Notes under the pieces: model-generated
The model's input: the letters and a program-made list of their open reading frames with translations, nothing else
Database searches by the model: none
Told to the model about the DNA's origin: nothing
Translations under genes and position numbers: made by a program
In this document: positions 59,201 through 64,000 of the stretch, one piece after another
How positions within the stretch are numbered: position 1 is the stretch's first letter
How the letters are laid out: each line of letters begins with the position of its first letter
NCBI RefSeq assembly: GCF_000814675.1
Contig: NZ_JWIG01000001.1
Span: 198,471 to 262,470 of the forward strand
Direction: 5' to 3'
Origin: Pseudoalteromonas distincta
GTDB lineage: Bacteria > Pseudomonadota > Gammaproteobacteria > Enterobacterales > Alteromonadaceae
Length of the DNA stretch: 64,000 bases

Positions 59201-62200
59201 GCTGTCGGTGACAACAATGGTTACTTCACTGCCTTGCGGTGCATCGCTGGTACCTGCAATCGTTGGCGTGGTGTCGTTGCCTACACCGTTGTCGGTAATA
59301 ACAAGGCTCGGACCAGTAAGGTCTATCTGACCTGTCTCGGTGGCGCTGCCGATATTACCTAGGCCATCGTCTACCTGTGCAGTGACAGTATATTCGCCTT
59401 CGGCTAAATCAGTTGGTGCATCGACACTCCATACGCCACCCGTTACGGTTGTATCAACAGTCGTAATATTCCCTGCACTGTCTTCAAACGTTAAGCTAAT
59501 GGTGGTGTTATCTGCCGCATCGCTTGTACCATTAATGGTTGGGGTGGTGTCGTTGGTGTCAACCAGTGCATTAATACTAATGCTTGGGGCCGTGGTGTTG
59601 AGTGTTGCGGTTTCACTTAATGTAGTGGTATTACCGGCGTTATCACTAACGCTTGCTTCGATAGTGAGTGGACCATCAGTTAACGCGTTCGGTACATCTG
59701 CTGACCAACTGCCATCGGCTTGTACTGTCGCGGTGAACGTTTCTGTATTATCTGCATCCGTGACGTTAATCGTTATAACCGTGCCTGCTGGCGCGTTCGA
59801 TGTCCCGCTAATTGTTGGGGTGCTGTTATTCGTGGCGCCGACTGTGTCTAACGTCAGTGTCGGCGCTAAGGTATCTAAGTTGCCCGTTTGTGTTGCACCG
59901 CCGGTGTTGCCTGCATCATCGGTGATACTGGCTTGCACGGTGTAGCTTCCATCTGGTAATTCAGGGCTGGTTGCTTGCCAATCACCGTTTGCATCCACAG
60001 TAGCGGTGATGGGGTGTTCATCACCGTTGCTGTCAGTAATAACAATGTTTACAACAGTGCCTTCAGGCTCTGTTGAGGTACCACTAATAACTGGGGTGCT
60101 ATCGTTGCCAAGGCCCAGTGTATCAACGGTGACGATTGGCGTAATAGTATCTACATTACCACTGCTGTTTGCTGTGCTCTCGTTGCCTGCCACATCGGTA
60201 ATACTCGCGCTTACTGTAAAGTCACCTTGCGCAAGCGCACTGGGGATTTCAATATCCCAGTGGCCATCACTTTCAACGGTGGTGGTAATGGTTTGCACGA
60301 CGCCGTCGCTGTCGGTCACGGTAAGTGTGACTGTGCCACCAACTTCGTTACTGGTGCCTTGTAATGTCGGTGTTAGGTCGTTTACATCGCCTACATTTTG
60401 TATCGTAAGTGTTGGCGCTTGCGTGTCGATGGTACTGGTATCACTCACGGTGGTTTCATTGCCGACACTGTCGCGTACACTCACTTCAATGGTGCTTTGA
60501 CCTTCACTTAATGGTGTGGTTGGAGTGGCACTCCAATTACCATCCGCATCAACAAGGGCGGTGATGGTTTGTGGGTTGCCGTTGCTGTCGGTAACGACTA
60601 TCGTCACTTGTGCCCCTTCGCCTACATCACTTGTGCCGCTTATGATTGGCGTGTTGCTGTCACTTTGTGCATCCACGTCAACCGTCAGCGTAGGCGGTGT
60701 ATTATCAAAGTCATCTGAGCTAATTGTACGGGTATTACCTGCGGCATCGGTCGCTGTGGCGATCACTGAGCCTAAGTTCAGTAATGAGATATCAATACCA
60801 GTCAGTGACCAGTTACCATTGGCGTCAGTGGTTGTGGTGTAACTTACGCCCACACCGCCGCCAACAAGTTGCTCAGTAATGGTAATTTCACTGCCAGCCG
60901 GTAAATCAGAGGTGCCGTTTAATAACACTAATGAACCTAATAAGAAGGTAGGTGTAAACGCTAAATCTGGCGGTGTTATATCTACTTCGCCTGTATCTGT
61001 ACCTGTACCAGTGTTACCTGCGGCATCGGTGATGCTGGCGCTGACATTGTAATTACCTTCAGCTAATGTGCCTGTTGGTGTCGCACTCCAGTTACCATTA
61101 GCATCGGTTTGTACATCAATACTTTGAGTAGCATTTGCTGCATCTGTAAACGTCACCGTGATGGTGCTGTTAGGCGCATCACTGGTGCCTGTCACAGTTG
61201 GCGTGCTGTCGTTAGTGAGTGCAGGCGCATCCACGCTCACACTTGGCGCTGTGGTATCGATGTTACCGCTGGCGGTAATATCGTTGCTGTTGCCCGCTGC
61301 ATCGCTAATACTTGCTTCGATGCTGTATGGCCCTTCAGCCAATGCAGTCGGTACTTCCACTGAGAAGTTGCCATCAGCATCAACCGTGGTGGTGAACGTT
61401 TGCTCGGCCCCTAAATCATCCGTTACGGTGAAGCTGATCACTGTGCCCTCAGGGGCATCACTGGTACCGCTTAACGTTGGGGTTACGTCGTTACTTGAAC
61501 CTGGGCTGGTTAACTCAAGTGTCGGTGCAACAGTATCTACTTCTCCTGCGCCTGTGGCCGTCGCGGCATTACCCGCCGTATCGCTTACGCTTGCAGTTAC
61601 TGTATAACTGCCTTCAGCAAGTACTTGTGAGGCGGCCACACTCCAGGTGCCATTAACCCCGAGCGTAGTTGTAACCGTATGAGTAACGTTATTGCTGTCG
61701 GTGATTTCAACCGTCACGGTACTACCTTGCGGTGCGTTCGCGGTACCAGTGATCGTTGGAGTGGTATCGTTTGTTACGCTCAGTGTATCAACTTCAATCG
61801 CTGGCATAGTGGTGTCAATAATACCGGTTTCAGTGGCACTGCCGATATTTCCTAGGCCGTCATCTACCTCGGCGGTGACCGTGTATTCGCCTTCGGCTAA
61901 ATCAGCTGGGGCATCAACGCTCCATACGCCACCCGTTACGGTCGTATCAACAGTCGTAATATTCCCTGCACTGTCTTCAAACGTTAGGCTGATGGTGGTG
62001 TTATCTGCCGCATCGCTTGTACCATTAATGGTTGGGGTGGTGTCGTTCGTGTCAACCAATGCATTAATACTGATACTTGGGGCCGTGGTGTTGAGTGTTG
62101 CGGTTTCACTTAACGTGGTGGTGTTGCCTGCACTGTCACTGACGCTTGCTTCGATAGTGAGTGGACCATCAGTTAACGCGTTTGGTACATCTGCTGACCA

Positions 62201-64000
62201 ACTGCCATCGGCTTGTACTGTTGCGGTAAACGTTTCTGTTGTGGTGCCGTCGCTTACACTGATGTTTATCACTGTGCCCACTGGCGCATTGCTGCTTCCG
62301 CTGATAGTTGGCGTGCTGTCGTTGGTTGCGCCCACGGTATCCAGTGTCAATGTCGGTGCTAAGGTATCTAGGTTGCCTGTTTGTGTCGCACCGCCGGTGT
62401 TGCCTGCATCATCGGTGATACTGGCTTGCACGGTGTAGCTTCCATCTGGTAATTCAGGGGTGGTTGCTTGCCAATCACCGTTTGCATCCACGGTGGCGGT
62501 GATGGGGTGTTCATCACCGTTGCTGTCAGTTATAACAATGTTTACAACCGTGCCTTCAGGCTCTGTTGAGGTACCACTGACAACAGGGGTGCTGTCGTTG
62601 CCATGGCCCAGTGCATCAACGGTGACGATTGGCGTAATAGTATCCACATTACCACTGCTGTTTGCTGTGCTCTCGTTGCCTGCCGCATCAGTAATACTCG
62701 CGCTTACAGTAAAGTCACCTTGTGCAAGGGCTGTTGACACTTCAATGTTCCAGTGGCCATCGCTGCCAACTAGGGCCTCAATGTTTTGCACAGCACCTGC
62801 GCTGTCGGTGATGGTGAGTGTAACAGTGCCACCAATTTCATTACTGGTGCCCTGCAGCTCAGGTGTTAAGTCGCTAACATCGCCTACGTTTTGAATGGTG
62901 AGCGTTGGCGCTTGCGTGTCGATGGTACTGGTATCACTCACTGTAGTTTCGTTGCCGACACTGTCGCGTACACTCACTTCAATGGTGCTTTGACCTTCAC
63001 TTAATGGTGTGGTTGGAGTGGCGCTCCAATTACCATCCGCATCAACAAGGGCGGTGATGGTTTGTGGGTTGCCATCGCTGTCAGTCACCACAATAGTGAC
63101 TTGCGCGCCTTCGCCCGCATCGCTCGTGCCGCTTATGATTGGCGTGTTGCTATTACTTTGTGCTGCAACATCAACAGTGAGTGTTGGTGGCGTATTATCA
63201 AAGTCATCTGAGCTAATTGTCCGTGTATTACCTGCGGCATCGGTTGCTGTGGCGATCACTGAGCCAACATCAAGTAACGATACATCTAATCCGACTAATG
63301 ACCAGTTGCCATCCGCATCTGTTGTAGTGGTATATGTTGCACCAATACCACCGCCTACCAGTTGCTCGGTAATGGTAATTTCACTGCCTGCTGGCAAGTC
63401 AGACGTCCCACTTAGGGTAACCAATAAACCAAGCTCAAAGGTCGGCGTAAAGGCAAGTGCCGGTGGAGTAATATCCACTTCACCACTGTCTGTGCCGGTA
63501 CCTGTGTTGCCTGCGGCATCAGTGATGCTGGCGCTGACGCTATAATTCCCTTCGGCTAAATCAGTCGCTGGGGTCGCGTTCCAGTTACCGTTTATATCCG
63601 TTTGTACATCAATGCTTTGAGTGGCATTTGCTGCATCTGTAAACGTCACCGTGATGGTGCTGTTAGGCGCATCACTGGTGCCTGTCACTGTGGGCGTGCT
63701 GTCGTTTGTTAATACTGGCGCATCTACACTCACACTTGGTGCTGTGGTATCAATGGTGCCGTTGCCGGTAATATCGGTGCTGTTTCCTGCCACATCGCTG
63801 ATGTTGGCGGTGATCGTGTACGGCCCTTCTGCCAAGGCCGTCGGTACTTCTATAGAGAAGTTGCCATCGGCATCCACCGTGGTGGTGAACGTTTGTGTAT
63901 TGCCTTGATCGTCCACTACCGTGAAGTTAATAACGGTACCTTCAACGGCATCACTTGTGCCACTGAGTGTCGGGGTGATGTCATTACTTGAACCAGGATT
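50276..64000 (-). CDS. Giant Ig-like repeat adhesin (BapA-like), C-terminal 4574 residues; N-terminus outside window
   Basis: One frame is open from the right edge to a stop at 50276. Almost all of it is about 49 consecutive 92-residue Ig-like domains of the Bap/BapA type, each with a TPxIxGTSDAPxGTxV strand, a DADGNWSV-like turn, an ALAEGxYTVxASxTDAAGN strand and a DTTAPxL linker. Nine domains form a unit of 831 residues that recurs throughout. Such proteins act in surface attachment and biofilm and are usually secreted by type I systems. The last 150 residues (after about VIDQGYNSELV) are acidic, Ser/Asn-rich and end SEEMIKYLIESSNNQTDI; no RTX nonapeptides, LPXTG or membrane anchor are visible. 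No start codon is in the window; a GTG at 63916 lies inside a domain. Confidence 0.9.
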   Translation of the reverse strand, partial: NPGSSNDITPTLSGTSDAVEGTVINFTVVDDQGNTQTFTTTVDADGNFSIEVPTALAEGPYTITANISDVAGNSTDITGNGTIDTTAPSVSVDAPVLTNDSTPTVTGTSDAPNSTITVTFTDAANATQSIDVQTDINGNWNATPATDLAEGNYSVSASITDAAGNTGTGTDSGEVDITPPALAFTPTFELGLLVTLSGTSDLPAGSEITITEQLVGGGIGATYTTTTDADGNWSLVGLDVSLLDVGSVIATATDAAGNTRTISSDDFDNTPPTLTVDVAAQSNSNTPIISGTSDAGEGAQVTIVVTDSDGNPQTITALVDADGNWSATPTTPLSEGQSTIEVSVRDSVGNETTVSDTSTIDTQAPTLTIQNVGDVSDLTPELQGTSNEIGGTVTLTITDSAGAVQNIEALVGSDGHWNIEVSTALAQGDFTVSASITDAAGNESTANSSGNVDTITPIVTVDALGHGNDSTPVVSGTSTEPEGTVVNIVITDSNGDEHPITATVDANGDWQATTPELPDGSYTVQASITDDAGNTGGATQTGNLDTLAPTLTLDTVGATNDSTPTISGSSNAPVGTVINISVSDGTTTETFTATVQADGSWSADVPNALTDGPLTIEASVSDSAGNTTTLSETATLNTTAPSISINALVDTNDTTPTINGTSDAADNTTISLTFEDSAGNITTVDTTVTGGVWSVDAPADLAEGEYTVTAEVDDGLGNIGSATETGIIDTTMPAIEVDTLSVTNDTTPTITGTANAPQGSTVTVEITDSNNVTHTVTTTLGVNGTWSVAASQVLAEGSYTVTASVSDTAGNAATATGAGEVDTVAPTLELTSPGSSNDVTPTLSGTSDAPEGTVISFTVTDDLGAEQTFTTTVDADGNFSVEVPTALAEGPYSIEASISDAAGNSNDITASGNIDTTAPSVSVDAPALTNDSTPTVTGTSDAPNSTITVTFTDAANATQSIDVQTDANGNWSATPTGTLAEGNYNVSASITDAAGNTGTGTDTGEVDITPPDLAFTPTFLLGSLVLLNGTSDLPAGSEITITEQLVGGGVGVSYTTTTDANGNWSLTGIDISLLNLGSVIATATDAAGNTRTISSDDFDNTPPTLTVDVDAQSDSNTPIISGTSDVGEGAQVTIVVTDSNGNPQTITALVDADGNWSATPTTPLSEGQSTIEVSVRDSVGNETTVSDTSTIDTQAPTLTIQNVGDVNDLTPTLQGTSNEVGGTVTLTVTDSDGVVQTITTTVESDGHWDIEIPSALAQGDFTVSASITDVAGNESTANSSGNVDTITPIVTVDTLGLGNDSTPVISGTSTEPEGTVVNIVITDSNGDEHPITATVDANGDWQATSPELPDGSYTVQASITDDAGNTGGATQTGNLDTLAPTLTLDTVGATNNSTPTISGTSNAPAGTVITINVTDADNTETFTATVQADGSWSADVPNALTDGPLTIEASVSDNAGNTTTLSETATLNTTAPSISINALVDTNDTTPTINGTSDAADNTTISLTFEDSAGNITTVDTTVTGGVWSVDAPTDLAEGEYTVTAQVDDGLGNIGSATETGQIDLTGPSLVITDNGVGNDTTPTIAGTSDAPQGSEVTIVVTDSSGAAQTMSATVLANGTWSIPVPIALAEGAYTISASVEDVAGNDTIATGAGEIDTTAPTLILTNPGSSNDITPTLSGTSDAVEGTVINFAVVDDQGNTQTFTTTVDADGNFSVEVPTALADGPYSIEASISDAAGNSTDITGNGTIDTTAPSVSVDAPVLTNDSTPTVTGTSDAPNSTITVTFTDAANATQSIDVQTDANGNWSATPTTDLVEGNYNVSASITDAAGNTGTGTDSGEVDVTPPTLAFTPTFELGLLVTLSGTSDLPAGSEITITEQLVGGGIGATYTTTTDADGNWSLVGLDVSLLDVGSVIATATDAAGNTRTISSDDFDNTPPTLTVDVAAQSDSNTPIISGTSDAGEGAQVTIVVTDSNGNPQTITALVDADGNWSATPTTPLSEGQSTIEVSVRDSVGNETTVSDTSTIDTQAPILTIQNVGDVSDLTPELQGTSNEIGGTVTLTITDSAGAVQNIEALVGSDGHWNIEVSTALAQGDFTVSASITDAAGNESTANSSGNVDTITPIVTVDALGLGNDSTPVVSGTSTEPEGTVVNIVITDSNGDEHPITATVDANGDWQATSPELPDGSYTVQASITDDAGNTGGATQTGNLDTLAPTLTLDTVGATNNSTPTISGTSNAPAGTVITINVTDADNTETFTATVQADGSWSADVPNALTDGPLTIEASVSDNAGNTTTLSETATLNTTAPSISINALVDTNDTTPTINGTSDAADNTTISLTFEDSAGNITTVDTTVTGGVWSVDAPTDLAEGEYTVTAQVDDGLGNIGSATETGQIDLTGPSLVITDNGVGNDTTPTIAGTSDAPQGSEVTIVVTDSSGAAQTMSATVLANGTWSTPVPIALAEGAYTISASVEDVAGNDTIATGTGEIDTTAPTLVLTSPGSSNDITPTLSGTSDAVEGTVISFTVVDDQGNTQTFTTTVDADGNFSIEVPTALAEGPYSIEASISDVAGNSTDITGNGTIDTTAPSVSVDAPVLTNDSTPTVTGTSDAPNSTITVTFTDAANATQSIDVQTDANGNWSAAPTTDLAEGNYSVSASITDAAGNTGTGTDTGEVDITAPDLEIIPSFLLGNLVSLSGDSDLPGGSVITITEYLVGGLVGATYTATTNPDGTWGLANITVPLLNLAYVTASATDAAGNVRTINTLDFDNVAPELTVSVDALSNDSTPVISGTTDMGQGTVINITVTDNEGESQAFTATVQAGGDWSVAVPAELAQGQYTVVAEVRDSVGNLTTQEAQGEIDSVAPTLIVNEVNATIDTTPTISGTSNEIGADVSIIIGGQTLTATVGTDGNWQVDVPVALVDGDYTAQVSITDDANNTSSTTIDLTIDTQVPVIVLNDITVFNTETPVINGTSTEPQDTVVDIVITDSNGDIHTLTAIVDANGDWQVTAPSLPDGNYDVEVSITDDAGNQGVDTGSSFIDTQAPSITINALGTINDSTPTVSGTSNEPENTSITVTVTDGDSTETYTTVVGAGGAWTVDITDALTDGEVTVSASVTDAAGNESVANSTAMLNTNAPTININTIVDTNDQTPAISGTSSAADNTEITVVITDVNNVSHTVTTTVVGGIWSVDATDILPEGEFTVSASVTEGGLTSNTTGSGVIDLTPPALNITPLTISNDTTPTISGTTTAPQGAIVAILITDSLGVEQTVNATVGANGTWSVAASTELSEGTYTVLASTTDTAGNPVNTSITGEVDITAPVVTINDIVGSTDLTPSISGSVTGAMVGNAVAVIFTDALGNKHTVNTTVQTGGVWSVEATSSLSQGDYSVEVFVTDSAGNTGGATNTATIDTIAPEISIDQSSLILTQDSTPLITGTSNEANTNVIVTFTDSAGVSHQITVQTDANGDWQAAADNELAEGVYSVTATITDSAGNTSVDSKTGGEVDTVGPELTIVPSFLLGQLVSLSGTSDLGEGKTVTVNLELAGDLANLTYDVTTDANGDWVLLGLAVNIIGLSVVEATATDEAGNTTTITTADVDASTPLLTAVVDFVTGDGDLPIISGTTDQAPGTEVLVRVVDSDNIAQDLVAIVQADNSWAVQVPQSLAEGVFKVTVNVLSEVGITTTQLLTDVVDTISPTLILGVIGTTSDSTPIIQGTSDLINGVVEIQLDGGSVLTTTVNAAGLFSLEVDALSEGQHVANVSITDDAGNVVTDTLEFVVDSLVPVVSILPLAISNTDILTISGSSEEPEGTDIDVTVIGSNGEKTVFNTLIGSDGKWSLETTSLLDGVYGVYASITDAAGNLGESVTELVTIDTLPPELGVEVIGVLNTLTPTISGNSDEDAGSSITVNITDSSGAVQTVIATVLGDGTWSVIAPLLPEGEITVEAISIDNAGNEAKATQTGTISTTLPGLLINQIVDTSDTTPTITGTTDVLAGDVQVVITDSSGTATTYNTTAIAGEWTLIPTTPLAEGAFTVSATVENLGLSSSTSLVGLIDFTAPTIKVDQLSVTNSLLPEITGTSDAAAGTTISVVLTDASNDSQTLTAQVRANGTWSVIAVTPLSEGRFSATATVSDTAGNSSSDTMVSSTDYTAPIVLIDAIAVGQDTTPTITGSVTGSFAGAAVMVMFTDALGETHNVSTTVNQDGSWSVTASQPLNEGNYSVDVSVVDNAGNSGELSISSIVDSGIIVNSGLELTGDSTPKITGIAGANEDIIVSFIDESGNVVTKGVSASESGVWSVSPDTDLLDGVYTVTATATDESGNVTSSGGLSGLVVDTTPISFQVYYYSGLLGLGLTAFGTVEEGSSVYVVGNNLLGLDVLNINLNVLESSTEVQSNANGEWSYLLSVLDLGSWSDYRFITIDEAGNYLVKDLYNNVIDQGYNSELVSDENNLSTAESTFGLWDSIAEPFSEESALGDTTPNEVSSNNVLSTETIDLGNLSGLSTPEQTVQVSSAEPLNINDVIINEDAEQLIALNTLVEDEGSAIAYTPAQSGGSIDAAAPAVDVQNQSEEMIKYLIESSNNQTDI
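50950..55990 (-). repeat. Diverged continuation of the nine-domain repeat
   Basis: Identity to units A-C falls sharply at the third-type domain that begins near 55.98 kb (PSFLLGNLVSLSGDSDLPGG). The same distinctive domain type recurs near 53.47 kb (LLGQLVSLSGTSDLGEGK) and, degenerate, near 50.98 kb (YYYSGLLGLGLTAFGTVEEG), so the period of roughly 2.49 kb persists although the sequence has diverged. Confidence 0.75.
56215..58707 (-). repeat. 2493-bp higher-order repeat, unit C
   Basis: It has the same length and order. The stretch around 57.5-58.5 kb matches unit A at 62.5-63.5 kb almost base for base, while 56.5-57.4 kb matches unit B, so it is a mosaic of both. Confidence 0.9.
58708..61200 (-). 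repeat. 2493-bp higher-order repeat, unit B
   Basis: It has the same length and domain order as units A and C. Its third domain reads LGSLVLLNGTSDLPAGSEI, and its fifth is a variant (EVGGTVTLTVTDSDGVVQ) distinct from the shared version in A and C. The domains near 59.1-59.9 kb are nearly identical to those in unit C. Confidence 0.9.
61201..63693 (-). repeat. 2493-bp higher-order repeat, unit A (nine Ig-like domains)
   Basis: Units are counted from the anchor GGCGTGCTGTCGTT, which lies at 63693, 61200, 58707 and 56214, exactly 2493 bp apart each time. Unit A holds nine domains of different subtype in fixed order, including the odd third one (LLVTLSGTSDLPAGSEITI) with a longer strand. Its ninth domain (NDTTPTITGTANAPQGSTV) differs from the ninth of units B and C. 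Confidence 0.9.

Noticed and set aside
56215..63693. CRISPR or satellite-type array
   Set aside because: The period is coding-frame exact (831 codons) and each unit is translated into Ig-like domains; there are no short spacers.
50466..63908. Many long plus-strand open frames (up to about 248 codons) opposite the adhesin gene
   Set aside because: They are antisense frames kept open by the biased codon use of the repetitive adhesin; they repeat with the same 2493-bp period, lack ribosome-binding sites and have no recognisable domains.
63914..63916. GTG as the start of the adhesin
   Set aside because: It lies within an Ig-like domain, and the frame continues open for 28 further codons to the window edge with the same repeat pattern (SSNDITPTLSGTSDA), so the gene begins outside.
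1..64000. tRNA or rRNA genes
   Set aside because: I found no sequence with tRNA cloverleaf features or rRNA conserved motifs on either strand.

Overview
The window looks like a chromosomal stretch of a marine gammaproteobacterium of the Alteromonadales, most likely Pseudoalteromonas. This is inferred from AT-rich coding DNA, a polar-flagellum gene order of the FlrABC type, and protein flavour. No rRNA or other taxonomic marker is present, so the genus is an inference.

From about 0.9 to 49.4 kb lies an almost complete polar flagellar and chemotaxis locus, mostly on the minus strand. Reading left to right the blocks are: cheA-cheZ-cheY-fliA-flhG-flhF-flhA (early and chemotaxis operon); flhB-fliR-Q-P-O-N-M-L-K (export gate and switch); fliJ-I-H-G-F-E (ATPase complex, rotor and MS ring); flrC-flrB; a lone DNA-repair gene (tag, plus strand); flrA; fliS and a fliT-like gene (plus strand); fliD, flaG and two flagellins; flgL-K-J; flgI-H-G-F; flgE-D-C-B; cheR-cheV; then flgA and flgM-flgN on the plus strand. 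FlrA (with sigma-54) should switch on class II genes including flrBC and fliA, FlrB/FlrC the hook-basal-body genes and one flagellin, and FliA (sigma-28), held back by FlgM, the late genes. I read well-spaced sigma-54 -24/-12 elements before flhA, fliK, fliE, flrB, fliS, one flagellin, flgJ, flgF and flgB, and sigma-28 elements before flgM, the other flagellin and fliS. Hairpin terminators divide the flg genes into flgBCDE, flgFGHI and flgJKL.

The ends are mobile or accessory. At the left edge an IS481-family element has cut cheA inside its ATPase domain, so the chemotaxis kinase should be non-functional and genes beyond it may suffer polarity. Its transposase leader can form a hairpin that hides the ribosome-binding site. 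At 49.4-50.2 kb a broken IS3-family element has a 59-bp duplicated left end.

From 50.3 kb to the right edge runs one open frame of at least 4574 residues on the minus strand, the C-terminal part of a giant surface or secreted adhesin of about 92-residue Ig-like domains. The domains are arranged in a higher-order repeat of nine domains (831 residues, exactly 2493 bp), near-identical in the N-terminal part of the window and diverged towards the C-terminus. This is the most unusual structure in the window. No motor stator genes, cheB/cheW, or flagellar glycosylation genes are present.
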